64,000 bases of DNA from Paramicrobacterium chengjingii (lineage in GTDB: Bacteria; Actinomycetota; Actinomycetes; Actinomycetales; Microbacteriaceae): the NCBI RefSeq assembly GCF_011751765.2, contig NZ_CP061169.1, positions 2,108,001 through 2,172,000 of the forward strand, written 5' to 3'. Below, in pieces: positions 10,205 to 18,406 of this stretch. Position numbers and translations under genes: made by a program. Position 1 is the first letter of the stretch. Each line of letters starts with the position of its first letter. Under the pieces are notes generated by a model that saw only the letters and a list, made by a program, of their open reading frames with translations, did no database searches and was not told the origin of the DNA.

Positions 10205-11875
10205 TTACATCCGCTCGGGCGCAGACACGCCAAGCAAGTCGAGACCGTTGGCGATCACCTGGCGCGATGCATCATTCAGCCAAAGCCGCGTGCGATGAAC
10301 ATCGTCGATGGAGTCATCGCCTCGGGGAATGACGCGGCAGTTGTCGTACCAGCGATGGTAAAGGCCGGCGATCTCCTCGAGGTAGCGAGCCACGCGGTGC
10401 GGTTCGCGCAGTTCGGCGGATTGAGCGACGATACGAGGGAATTCCTGCAGAGCACCGAGAAGGGCACCCTCTGTCTCGTGCGTGAGCGTCTCTGGCGCGA
10501 AGACGCTGCGGTCGACGCCCGACTCGGCCGCGTTGCGCCCCACTGCACAGGTGCGGGCGTGCGCATATTGCACGTAGAACACGGGATTGTCGTTCGTGCG
10601 CTTGCGCAAAAGCTCCGGGTCCAGTGTCAGCGGCGAATCGGCGGGTGAGCGCCCGAGAGAGTAGCGCAGAGCATCCGTTCCGAGCCACGCCTGCAGATCA
10701 TCGAGCTCGATGATGTTCCCCGCTCGTTTCGACAGTCGTGCTCCATTGACGCTCACAAGCTGCCCGATGAGCACCTCAATGTCGTTCTCCGGGTCGTCGC
10801 CCGCGGCGCCCGCAACCGCCTTGAGACGGTGAACGTACCCGTGGTGGTCGGCGCCCAGAAGGTAGATCTTATGTGTGAAACCGCGGTCGCCCTTGTTGAG
10901 GTAGTACGCGGCGTCTGCGGCGAAATATGTATAGACGCCGTTTCCACGTCGAATCACACGGTCCTTGTCGTCGCCGAACTCGGTCGTACGCACCCAGATC
11001 GCGTCGTCCTTGTCGTAGACGTGCCCTTGCTCACGCAGGCGGTCGACGGCCGAATCGATGTCGCTCTTGCCGTCGCCCGAGGAGGCGTGCAGCGTTCTCT
11101 CTGAGAACCAGATATCGAAGTGCACGTTGAATCGAGCAAGGGACTGCTTGATTTCTTCGAGCTGCAGCCCGTACGCGATCTCCCGCGCCGTACGAACAGC
11201 CTCATCGTCGGGCATGTGGGTCAGCGTGGGGGCCTGCGCGACGACCGCGTCGGCGAGTTCCCCGATGTACGCGCCGGGGTAGCCTCCCTCCGGCGTTGGC
11301 TCGCCTTTGGCCGCGGCGAGCACCGAGAGCCCGAACGTGTCCATCTGGCTGCCCGCATCATTGATGTAATACTCGCTCGCGACGTCGGCACCGGATGCCG
11401 CAAGCACTCGTCTGATGGAGTCGCCGAGAGCCGCCCAACGAGTGTGGCCGATGTGCAGAGGACCAACCGGGTTCGCCGAAACGAACTCAAGATTGATCGT
11501 CTGCCCCGCGAGGCTGTTGTTGCGTCCGTATGAGATTCCCGCGTTGACGATCACCTGTGCGAGCTGCCCGGCAGCGGCCGCTTCGAGTCGAATGTTGATG
11601 AATCCAGGGCCGGCCACCTCGGCGGATGCAACGCCGTCTGCCTTGTGCAGTTCCGTGGCGATCTCGATTGCGAGCTCCCGCGGATTCACACCGAGGGACT
11701 TTGCCAGTTTCATCGCAATGTTTGAGGCCCAGTCTCCGTGATCACGGTTTTTCGGGCGCTCGATCGTGACCATCGTCTCCGTCAGCTCAGCCGAAGCCCC
11801 TTCGCGACGTCGCTCGGCAATGGGAGCGAGAATGCCGAACAAGACACGCGAAAGATCAGATGGAGTCATGGTCAT
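10205..11875 (-). CDS. argS: Arginyl-tRNA synthetase
   Basis: Charges tRNA-Arg. The 556-residue class I synthetase shows the N-terminal additional domain, the HIGH-type signature (P-L-H-I-G-H-T-R) in the S-A-N-P-x-G-P context, the KMSK-equivalent R-L-S-K-R-A-G-N and the C-terminal anticodon-binding domain that ends in the typical L-L-G-V-x-x-P-E-R-M. Two ATG codons are possible starts, at 11875 and 11869; no strong ribosome-binding site separates them. It is divergent from the lipoprotein gene at 11977 and heads the leftward block that runs into lysine and threonine synthesis. Confidence 0.97.
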   Translation of the reverse strand: MTMTPSDLSRVLFGILAPIAERRREGASAELTETMVTIERPKNRDHGDWASNIAMKLAKSLGVNPRELAIEIATELHKADGVASAEVAGPGFINIRLEAAAAGQLAQVIVNAGISYGRNNSLAGQTINLEFVSANPVGPLHIGHTRWAALGDSIRRVLAASGADVASEYYINDAGSQMDTFGLSVLAAAKGEPTPEGGYPGAYIGELADAVVAQAPTLTHMPDDEAVRTAREIAYGLQLEEIKQSLARFNVHFDIWFSERTLHASSGDGKSDIDSAVDRLREQGHVYDKDDAIWVRTTEFGDDKDRVIRRGNGVYTYFAADAAYYLNKGDRGFTHKIYLLGADHHGYVHRLKAVAGAAGDDPENDIEVLIGQLVSVNGARLSKRAGNIIELDDLQAWLGTDALRYSLGRSPADSPLTLDPELLRKRTNDNPVFYVQYAHARTCAVGRNAAESGVDRSVFAPETLTHETEGALLGALQEFPRIVAQSAELREPHRVARYLEEIAGLYHRWYDNCRVIPRGDDSIDDVHRTRLWLNDASRQVIANGLDLLGVSAPERM

Positions 11876-11976
11876 CGAGTCTAATGCCAGCTGTCTGCGT
11901 GTCCTGCGCGTTGACGCCCTTCTTCCGCCCCGCGTTGATACTCTCGAATCGTCTTCGCCACTGTCGAAAGGAACCC

Positions 11977-12618
11977 ATGTCCGCCAGCAGTGCCGTTCTG
12001 CGTCGTAGCGCCGTGATCGCTCTCGCCCTCGGGAGTCTCACGCTGACGGCGTGCGCGCCGCCCGTGGGCCCTGACAGCGCACCGAGCGCGTCGGAGTCGT
12101 CATCGCCGACGACGTCAGGGGTCCCGCCCGCAGACGAGCACCGCGAAAGCCCCGATGACACGGCAACCGCTCCCCCGAATTCCACAAAGAACCCGGATGC
12201 CGGTGAGGACGTCGGGCTCGGGTGCGACGACGTGATCACGCTGCAGCAGATGTATGACTTCAACCCCAATGTGAGCGCGCTCGGTGAATTTTCACCGGCA
12301 GCCGGTACCCCCGCGGCAAAGGTCGCTTCATATAACGGTCTCACCTGCCGGTGGAGCAACAATACGAGCGGTCGAACGATTGATGTGTCCATCGCCAAGC
12401 TCGCACCGCAGACTCTCGATGACCTCGCAGCTGAGGCCGATGCCGCAGGTGAATCGGTGACGACGTACGGAGAGAAGGGCTTTTTCTCGCACACATCGGG
12501 ACTGGGCACGGCGCAGATCTTCACGAGCACGTACTGGATAGTCATCTCGTCAAAGGATTTCTCGGACTCCCGTGGGGCGGAACAGCTTGCGCAGTTCGTT
12601 CTCGGCAATCTTCCGTAG
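11977..12618 (+). CDS. Putative lipoprotein (DUF3558-like)
   Basis: A 213-residue secreted lipoprotein. The start is the ATG at 11977 behind GAAAGGA, giving a clean type II signal peptide with the lipobox L-T-A-C. A Ser/Pro/Thr-rich linker follows, then a globular domain with one cysteine near its start (L-G-C-D-D) and another in L-T-C-R-W, probably a disulfide. Size and layout resemble DUF3558-type actinobacterial lipoproteins, whose function is not known. It stands alone, divergent from argS and convergent with the transglutaminase-like gene, 1 nt apart. Confidence 0.75.
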   Translation: MSASSAVLRRSAVIALALGSLTLTACAPPVGPDSAPSASESSSPTTSGVPPADEHRESPDDTATAPPNSTKNPDAGEDVGLGCDDVITLQQMYDFNPNVSALGEFSPAAGTPAAKVASYNGLTCRWSNNTSGRTIDVSIAKLAPQTLDDLAAEADAAGESVTTYGEKGFFSHTSGLGTAQIFTSTYWIVISSKDFSDSRGAEQLAQFVLGNLP

Positions 12619-12619
12619 C

Positions 12620-13414
12620 TCAGGCGAGTACAGCGGCCGAAAGATGGTCGTCGGCGAGGATCGAGTCGCTGACCGCGTTCACCTCAACTGTTGAGAGCCG
12701 CAGATTTCCAATGTGGTTCGTGAGAAACGCGATGTCTGATGCATCGCGCCCCGTCGAAATTCGAACGAGCGATTGACGAGGAGCGAGACGAGTGGCGTCG
12801 ACGACATTCCACCGGCCGTCAACCCATGCCTCAGCGACAGCGTGGAAGTCCATGGGCGACAGTCCCGGAGCATAGACGGCTGCGACCCGAGCGGGCACAT
12901 CGCATGCTCGCAGCATCGTCACGACGACGTGGGCGAAGTCACGACAGACCCCGCGCCCGGCGTTCAAGGTCGTTCGCGCGCTGTCGGTACCTGTGCTCGA
13001 ACCGGGAACGTACTCAAGGGTCTCGTGCGTCCAGGTCGCTACGGCGTTCACGAGCGCGAGGCCGGTGAGCCCCGCGAACATCGACCGGGCCTGCATGTAG
13101 AGAGCGTCAGATTCGGCGTATCGGCTCGGGCGAAGATACCCCACCAGATCAATCTCGCGCACCGGTTCGATCGGTCGTGACCCGGCGACGTTCGCCGAGT
13201 AAAAGACCTCGTAATTGCCCGGGTCGCCTGTGAATCTGAGAATGCGCGTCCCGTGGCTGTCGACGATCTCTCGCGGCAAATAGACACGGCCATCGTTCGT
13301 GAAGGTGAACGATTCCGAGAGGATCGGGGTTCCGGCGGCCACGGCAATCTGAAAGAGCATGTCGCTCTGCCCACCCAGCACGAACTGGAGATGGGCATTC
13401 ACGGTACGCTGCAT
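12620..13414 (-). CDS. Transglutaminase-like domain protein
   Basis: A 264-residue cytoplasmic-looking protein of the bacterial transglutaminase/protease-like family. An N-terminal beta domain precedes a papain-like core with the catalytic Cys in G-R-G-V-C-R-D-F-A-H, the His in D-F-H-A-V-A-E-A and the Asp in W-N-V-V-D-A-T. These are the three positions of the family triad. No signal peptide or membrane segment is seen. The ATG at 13414 has a GAAGG site just before it. Substrate unknown; family members act as peptidases or amidohydrolases. Confidence 0.85.
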   Translation of the reverse strand: MQRTVNAHLQFVLGGQSDMLFQIAVAAGTPILSESFTFTNDGRVYLPREIVDSHGTRILRFTGDPGNYEVFYSANVAGSRPIEPVREIDLVGYLRPSRYAESDALYMQARSMFAGLTGLALVNAVATWTHETLEYVPGSSTGTDSARTTLNAGRGVCRDFAHVVVTMLRACDVPARVAAVYAPGLSPMDFHAVAEAWVDGRWNVVDATRLAPRQSLVRISTGRDASDIAFLTNHIGNLRLSTVEVNAVSDSILADDHLSAAVLA

Positions 13415-13572
13415 GCCTTCATCATCACACTGGCAGGGCGCGCAACGACAGGTGCAGCTCTCCCCGGACCCACTTCACGGCTGATGCACAGGCACCTCGC
13501 CGCGCCGCTTTTCGAACGGCGCCTTCCGGGTGCTAGCCTAGGTTCGCGCCGATGCGAGACATCGGGCGATTT

Positions 13573-13645
13573 GCCTCCGTAGCTCAGGGGATAGAGCGCC
13601 GGTTTCCGGTACCGAAGGTCGCAGGTTCGATTCCTGTCGGGGGCA
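13573..13645 (+). tRNA. tRNA-Arg (anticodon CCG)
   Basis: A full cloverleaf can be drawn. The acceptor stem pairs GCCTCCG with CGGGGGC, the D-stem pairs GCTC with GAGC, the anticodon loop is TTCCGGT with CCG at positions 34-36, and the T-arm is GCAGG-TTCGATT-CCTGT. The discriminator base is A and CCA is not fully encoded. The bottom pair of the anticodon stem (27:43) is a C-A mismatch. It reads the arginine codon CGG. Confidence 0.96.
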
Positions 13646-13677
13646 CAGATCAGACGCGGATTGCGACGTCGACGCGT

Positions 13678-13712
13678 GATGCGTCTCCGATTCACAGTTG
13701 TCGAGACGCATC
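13678..13712 (+). terminator. Inverted repeat after tRNA-Arg
   Basis: A perfect 10-bp inverted repeat (GATGCGTCTC at 13678-13687, GAGACGCATC at 13703-13712) with a 15-nt loop lies 32 nt past the tRNA. It has no T-run. It is a plausible terminator for the tRNA transcript. Confidence 0.45.
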
Positions 13713-13780
13713 CGTCTCATACCGAGCACCCATCGCACCCAGCTCGCTGCTACCGGGCGTCGCCGTGAGTCGAGTCGATA

Positions 13781-14728
13781 TCAGTAGGCGCCGTTAGCGC
13801 GCAGCCACCCCAGAGGGTCGACAAGGCCGCCGTTGATGGTGATCTCGATGTGCAGGTGGTTCGCTGTCGAGCGTCCGGTGCTTCCCACGAGGCCGAGAAC
13901 CTGGCCGGCCGTCACATGCTGACCGACTGAGACCTGACGGGAACCGTAGGTCATGTGTCCATAGGTTGAGCGCACGGTCTGGCCGCCGATGTTGTGTTCA
14001 ACGACAACTCCGACACCGTATCCGCCGTAGCTCTCCTGAGAGACGACGACGACACCGTCGGCGACGGAGCCGATCGGCGTGCCCCCTGCGATCAGGATGT
14101 CAACGCCGTGGTGGGATCCACCGCGGCTCATGAACCCGTCGCCGATCGTTCCTCTCCCCGGAAGGGGCCAGCGCACAGAACCATCACCGGCAATCGCGGA
14201 GTACGGTCCCCCGCCGCCTGTGCTGTCGTTCGCGCTGTCTTCACGTGCCTGTTCACGGGCCCGCTTTGCTGCGGCTTCCGCTTCGGCGGCCTTGCGCGCG
14301 GCTTCGAGTTCTTCTGACGTCGTTGCGCCATAGATGTCGCGCACGAGATTCATCGCCGGCTCGACGGCAACGTCGCTGGCGTCAAGAGTCTGTGCGGATG
14401 CTGTGGCGATGTCGTAGCTTGAGGGACCGTGCGTTCCGGCCGCCTCCGGTGAAGCGTAGGACGGCAGAGCCATGGTCGCGAACAGGCCGGGAACAACGAG
14501 GCCGACGATCGCTGTGGACGCCCACGATCGCGCAACGCTCCTGCGCGAACGTGGCTGCTTCGCCTGTGCCGCGGGAGGTGTCGGGCGTGTGGCAGCAGGC
14601 GTCGACGACCGTAACGCTCCGCGGTTGGTCTGGCGTCGAGCTTCCATCGCCCGTCGTGCGCGGCGGGTAGCGGGTGCGTTCGGGGTGCCTTCTGAGGCGT
14701 CATGCCTCGTCTCGAACGAATCAGTCAC
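13781..14728 (-). CDS. Secreted M23 metallopeptidase, peptidoglycan hydrolase type
   Basis: A 315-residue envelope protein. A long Arg/Ala/Pro-rich cytoplasmic N-terminus precedes one hydrophobic segment (about 70-90, signal anchor), then an Ala/Glu/Lys-rich coiled region, a Gly linker and a C-terminal LytM/M23 domain. Zinc ligands are visible as H-H-G-V-D near 204-208 and H-L-H-I-E near 291. The start is the GTG at 14728, not the upstream ATG at 14752: GGAGG (14737-14741) lies 8 nt before the GTG. It probably cuts or helps remodel peptidoglycan cross-links. It stands alone, divergent from nothing nearby. Confidence 0.88.
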   Translation of the reverse strand: MTDSFETRHDASEGTPNAPATRRARRAMEARRQTNRGALRSSTPAATRPTPPAAQAKQPRSRRSVARSWASTAIVGLVVPGLFATMALPSYASPEAAGTHGPSSYDIATASAQTLDASDVAVEPAMNLVRDIYGATTSEELEAARKAAEAEAAAKRAREQAREDSANDSTGGGGPYSAIAGDGSVRWPLPGRGTIGDGFMSRGGSHHGVDILIAGGTPIGSVADGVVVVSQESYGGYGVGVVVEHNIGGQTVRSTYGHMTYGSRQVSVGQHVTAGQVLGLVGSTGRSTANHLHIEITINGGLVDPLGWLRANGAY

Positions 14729-14903
14729 CAGTACATCCTCCACACATGACACCGTGAGTCGCTGGGCGCGAAAATCAGGGAATCCACCCCGCGTGTGCGA
14801 CTCGACCGAGTGGGGGTCACCGGCCGGTTGTCATGCGAACTCATCCGAGGATACGGGAACATAACGATTTGTGCACGCTCTCTGGCACGTTTGGTGAAGA
14901 TTT

Positions 14904-15743
14904 TCAGACTGGCTCCGTGACGAAATCGATCAATTGTTCGACGCGGCCCAACAGCTGCGGCTGCAAATCCGTATAGCTCGACACCCGACCGAGAATGCGT
15001 TTCCAGGCGCGTGCGATATCGGCCTGGTCGGCGTGGGGCCACCCGAATGCGTCGCAGATTCCGTGCTTCCATTCCACTGTGCGCGAAACAGTCGGCCAAT
15101 CAGAAATTCCCAGTCTCTCGGGCAGCACAGACTGCCAGATATCGACGTAAGGATGCCCGACGATCAGCACGTTCTGCCCGTGGACGGAGCGGGCGACCTG
15201 CTCGGCAATGCGGGTCTCTTTCGAACCGGGAACAAGGTGATCGACGAGCACGCCGATGCGAGCGGCCCTGGTGGGAGCGGCATCCTGAATAATCGCGTTG
15301 AGGTCATCGATTCCGCCGAGGTACTCCACAACCACGCCCTCTGCCCTGAGGTCGTCACCCCACACTTTCTCGACGAGTTCCGCATCGTGGCGACCTTCGA
15401 CGAAGATGCGGCTCTGCCGCGCAACACGCGCGCGCCGCTCTGCCGCGGCGAAAGAGCCGGAGGCCGTGCGCTTCGGCCCATTCGCCCTCGCACGCGCTTT
15501 CACAAGCTCGATGGGCTTACCGTCGATCATGAACCCTCTGCCGAGGGGGAACGCTCTCACCACGCCCGAGAAGTCCTCAAGCTCTACCGTCTGCCCCTCG
15601 ACGCCGACGACGGCTCCGCACCAGCCGCTGCCCGCGTCTTCGACGACGAGGCCCCTCTCGGCTTCGACCGCCGTGTGCGTTGGCTTGCCGCGGTTCTTCC
15701 AATCGCCGGCGAGTACGTCTGTTCCATACCGATCATGCGTCAC
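14904..15743 (-). CDS. DUF3097 protein with TOPRIM-like core
   Basis: About 279 residues from the GTG at 15743, whose product begins M-T-H-D-R-Y-G-T-D-V-L as in DUF3097 members. The upstream in-frame extension overlaps the amidotransferase gene and looks non-coding. The middle holds a TOPRIM-like arrangement: F-V-E-G-R-H-D near 112 and G-V-L-V-D-H near 160, compatible with the Glu and Asp metal sites of nucleases and primases. Function has not been established as far as I know; a nucleic-acid role is inferred from the motif. It lies 49 nt downstream of the amidotransferase on the same strand. Confidence 0.7.
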   Translation of the reverse strand: MTHDRYGTDVLAGDWKNRGKPTHTAVEAERGLVVEDAGSGWCGAVVGVEGQTVELEDFSGVVRAFPLGRGFMIDGKPIELVKARARANGPKRTASGSFAAAERRARVARQSRIFVEGRHDAELVEKVWGDDLRAEGVVVEYLGGIDDLNAIIQDAAPTRAARIGVLVDHLVPGSKETRIAEQVARSVHGQNVLIVGHPYVDIWQSVLPERLGISDWPTVSRTVEWKHGICDAFGWPHADQADIARAWKRILGRVSSYTDLQPQLLGRVEQLIDFVTEPV

Positions 15744-15792
15744 CTGAGGAACAATAACCGCAATGCCGTCTCCGGGCTTGGTGCCACCCCGA

Positions 15793-16539
15793 TCACGCCG
15801 CCAGTTGTCGGAGGGCCTCACGTTCGAGCCCGTCAAGCAGCCGCTCAAGTTGGTCGACGGGTGCCATTGGAGCCTCCGGGTGCCACTGGACGCCCGTAAT
15901 CGGCAGGATGTCGTGCTCGACAGCCTCGATGTGGCCATCATGCGACCACCCAACGGCACGCAGCCCCGGGCCGGGTCGATCAATCACCTGGTGGTGCCCT
16001 GACTGCACGGTGACGTGCTCGCCCAGCCGAAGCGCGAGCGTGCTCGAGCGTTCGAGCGAGACAGGATGCTCCACGAGGGTGTACTCGACGGGAAGGTCGG
16101 TGAGACGGTGACCGGTCTCCTCCATGTGCTGCACGAGTGTCCCGCCGAAAGCCACGTTGATGACCTGATGACCACGGCAGATGCCGAGAACAGGAGTGGC
16201 GCGCAACGCCGCCCTGCGCACGAGTGCAAGCTCTGCAGCATCCGCTGTTCGGTAGTGGTGGCCTTCGCCTTCGTACCCGGACTGACCCCCATAGAACTCG
16301 GGGGCGATGTCTTCCCCGCCCATGATGACGATCGCATCGGCGGATTCAGTGGCATCGAGCAGGCCGTCGGTGCCGAGACGTTCTGCCGTGAGCAGTCGGG
16401 CATCCCACCCGAGAATCGCAGCGTCGGCGACGGTGCGGCGCGTCATGCCCCTCGTATACGCATCGTATTCGGGAGCGTGCGGGCGTGCGTCAGTCACCTC
16501 GACGACGGCCAGCTGCAGCATCCGCTCAGTGTTGGTCAC
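15793..16539 (-). CDS. Gamma-glutamyl-gamma-aminobutyrate hydrolase family (class I glutamine amidotransferase)
   Basis: A 248-residue stand-alone class I amidotransferase domain of the PuuD type. The nucleophile Cys lies in G-I-C-R-G-H-Q near 119, and the His/Glu pair in Q-W-H-P-E near 223. PuuD cleaves gamma-glutamyl-GABA in putrescine breakdown. No other puu genes are near, so the exact substrate is uncertain. The GTG start at 16539 has GGAGG eight bases upstream. It may form a two-gene unit with the DUF3097 gene. Confidence 0.88.
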   Translation of the reverse strand: MTNTERMLQLAVVEVTDARPHAPEYDAYTRGMTRRTVADAAILGWDARLLTAERLGTDGLLDATESADAIVIMGGEDIAPEFYGGQSGYEGEGHHYRTADAAELALVRRAALRATPVLGICRGHQVINVAFGGTLVQHMEETGHRLTDLPVEYTLVEHPVSLERSSTLALRLGEHVTVQSGHHQVIDRPGPGLRAVGWSHDGHIEAVEHDILPITGVQWHPEAPMAPVDQLERLLDGLEREALRQLAA

Positions 16540-16718
16540 CGACTTCCTCCTTCTGACGTTTCGATCGATTCTCTCGCGAGAGCGGCCGCGCTGCCACTGC
16601 GATCGTCACAGTCAGACACATGGTGCGGCAGATATGCAGGAAAAGGAAACGTACCGGCCCGTAGACTCGAACTCACCGAACCGGCGGCCGCTCGGCCGAC
16701 TGCGACGAGAGGGAGTAC

Positions 16719-17450
16719 ATGAGCAAGCAGACCATCTTCGGGCGCATCACACAGTTGGCCCGAGCGAATATCAACTCGATTATCGATTCGGCGGAAGACC
16801 CGCAGAAGATGCTCGACCAGATGGTTCGCGACTACACGAACAACATCGCAGAGGCAGAAAGCGCCATCGCCGAGACGATCGGCAACCTGCGGATGCTTGA
16901 GCAAGACCATAAGGAAGACGTCGACGCCGCACGCGACTGGGGCACAAAGGCACTTGCCGCGAGCAAGCGCGCCGATCAGATGCGCGCGTCAGGTGATACG
17001 ACGGGCGCCGACAAATTCGACAATCTCGCAAAGGTCGCCCTTCAGCGCCAGATCGGCTCAGAGGGCGAGGCGAAGGCAGCGGAACCGCAGATCGCGTCGC
17101 AGTCGGATGTCGTCAGCAAGCTCAAGGATGGGCTGAACGGCATGAAGGAGCGGCTTGAGCAGCTGAAATCGAAGCGCAACGAGCTGGTCGCACGTCAGAA
17201 GACCGCACAGGCACAGCTCAAGGTGCACGATGCGCTCAAGAGCATCGACATCATGGACCCCACAAGCGAGGTCAGCCGTTTCGACGAGAAGATTCGCCGT
17301 GAAGAGGCGAAGGTGCTCGGTCAGCAGGAGCTCGCGGCCTCGAGTCTCGACGCGCAGTTCGAGGAGCTCGACGACCTGGGAGAGCTGACCGAGGTTGAGG
17401 CGCGCCTTGCCGCGCTCAAGAGCGGTGGAAATGGTTCGATCGAGTCCTGA
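16719..17450 (+). CDS. pspA: PspA/IM30 family protein
   Basis: A 243-residue peripheral membrane protein of the phage-shock/ESCRT-III-like family. Nearly the whole length (about 25-190) is predicted amphipathic coiled coil. The N-terminus (F-G-R-I-T-Q-L-A-R-A-N-I-N) matches the membrane-binding helix, and the segment L-D-Q-M-V-R-D-Y follows as in PspA. It protects membrane integrity under envelope stress. It has GAGGGAG upstream of the ATG and its own downstream hairpin. No pspB, pspC or clgR gene is beside it. Confidence 0.93.
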   Translation: MSKQTIFGRITQLARANINSIIDSAEDPQKMLDQMVRDYTNNIAEAESAIAETIGNLRMLEQDHKEDVDAARDWGTKALAASKRADQMRASGDTTGADKFDNLAKVALQRQIGSEGEAKAAEPQIASQSDVVSKLKDGLNGMKERLEQLKSKRNELVARQKTAQAQLKVHDALKSIDIMDPTSEVSRFDEKIRREEAKVLGQQELAASSLDAQFEELDDLGELTEVEARLAALKSGGNGSIES

Positions 17451-17461
17451 TCGAGGTGTCA

Positions 17462-17501
17462 GCGAACGGGCGTCGGGGGCGGTCTCCCGGCGCCCGTTCG
17501 C
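17462..17501 (+). terminator. Terminator of pspA
   Basis: A perfect 11-bp stem (GCGAACGGGCG at 17462-17472 with CGCCCGTTCGC at 17491-17501) closes an 18-nt GC-rich loop 11 nt past the pspA stop. No T-run follows. Confidence 0.7.
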
Positions 17502-17552
17502 GCGTGGAGGAATGATGGTGGCGTCGGAGCGTCCCCGTCGCATAATTGAACA

Positions 17553-18371
17553 ATGACGGCATTCATGGTGGTTCCGCAGTGGCAGGGCTCGTCATCGTCG
17601 CGCGCGATGCAACTCATAGACGGTGCAGAGGCCATCAGAGGCGATCTGCCGTCGAGCGCGACCCACGACGTTGCTGTGCCCCAGGGCGCGGGCGATGCCC
17701 TCGACACCGGAATCAGCAGATTCACCTCCCTCGTCACGGTGAGGGAGCGGCTGCGCGAACAGCTCAGCACAACACGTGACACCGCCGTCTGCATCGGCGG
17801 CGGCTGCGGAATAGAGATTGCCGCCATCGATTATGCGATGGAGCGCGCACACGGTGATCTCGCCGTGCTCTGGCTCGACGCCCACCCGGATCTTCATACA
17901 GCGGAGACATCCCCGTCGGGCGCTTTCGACGGCATGGCGCTCCGTTCCGTGCTCGGTGAGGGGCACGACGTGCTCGCCGCATCCCACCCCGTTGCCCCAA
18001 GCAACGTTGTGCTCGGCGGCATCCGCTCGGTCGATGAGGACGAGGCCGCCTACCTTGACGAGTCTGACCTGCGGGCGCTGAGCACGGATGAGGTGGGCGG
18101 AATCGTTGATTCTCTCGACCAGACTGGAGCATCAGAGGTGTATGTGCACATTGACCTCGACGTGCTTGACCCGGCCGACATCGACGGCACGCACTGGGCG
18201 GAGCCGTTCGGGATTCCGCTCACGGGGCTCATCGATCTGCTCGGGAGCGTACGTAGCAGATTCTCACTTGCCGGAGCGGGAATCACAGGCTTCGCCCCCG
18301 CGTCTGCTGCTGCTGCAGCCGACGATCTTGCGGCGATCCTGCGCGTTCTCGGAGCCCTGACACGGCGCTGA
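17553..18371 (+). CDS. Arginase/ureohydrolase-fold protein with altered active site
   Basis: A 272-residue member of the arginase superfamily. Conserved metal motifs are D-A-H-P-D (109-113) and H-I-D-L-D-V-L-D-P (Asp201, Asp203). The first motif, normally G-G-D-H-S, reads G-G-G-C-G (82-86), so the His ligand is replaced by Cys85 and the neighbouring Asp is Gly. Near the C-terminus, where arginases carry a Glu that binds guanidine, the sequence is I-T-G-F-A-P. The protein therefore may bind metal differently or act on another substrate. It follows pspA and lies 35 nt before the oxidoreductase gene. Confidence 0.8.
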   Translation: MTAFMVVPQWQGSSSSRAMQLIDGAEAIRGDLPSSATHDVAVPQGAGDALDTGISRFTSLVTVRERLREQLSTTRDTAVCIGGGCGIEIAAIDYAMERAHGDLAVLWLDAHPDLHTAETSPSGAFDGMALRSVLGEGHDVLAASHPVAPSNVVLGGIRSVDEDEAAYLDESDLRALSTDEVGGIVDSLDQTGASEVYVHIDLDVLDPADIDGTHWAEPFGIPLTGLIDLLGSVRSRFSLAGAGITGFAPASAAAAADDLAAILRVLGALTRR

Positions 18372-18406
18372 CAGCGCGGCAGCGCTCAGCCGAGTAGTGT
18401 CGGAGC

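Noticed and set aside
14934..15899. Rightward open frame of 321 codons opposite the DUF3097 gene
   Set aside because: The leftward frame has a conserved DUF3097 protein; the rightward one has no domain.
15744..15983. N-terminal extension of the DUF3097 frame
   Set aside because: It overlaps the end of the amidotransferase gene and looks non-coding; the family N-terminus starts at the GTG at 15743.
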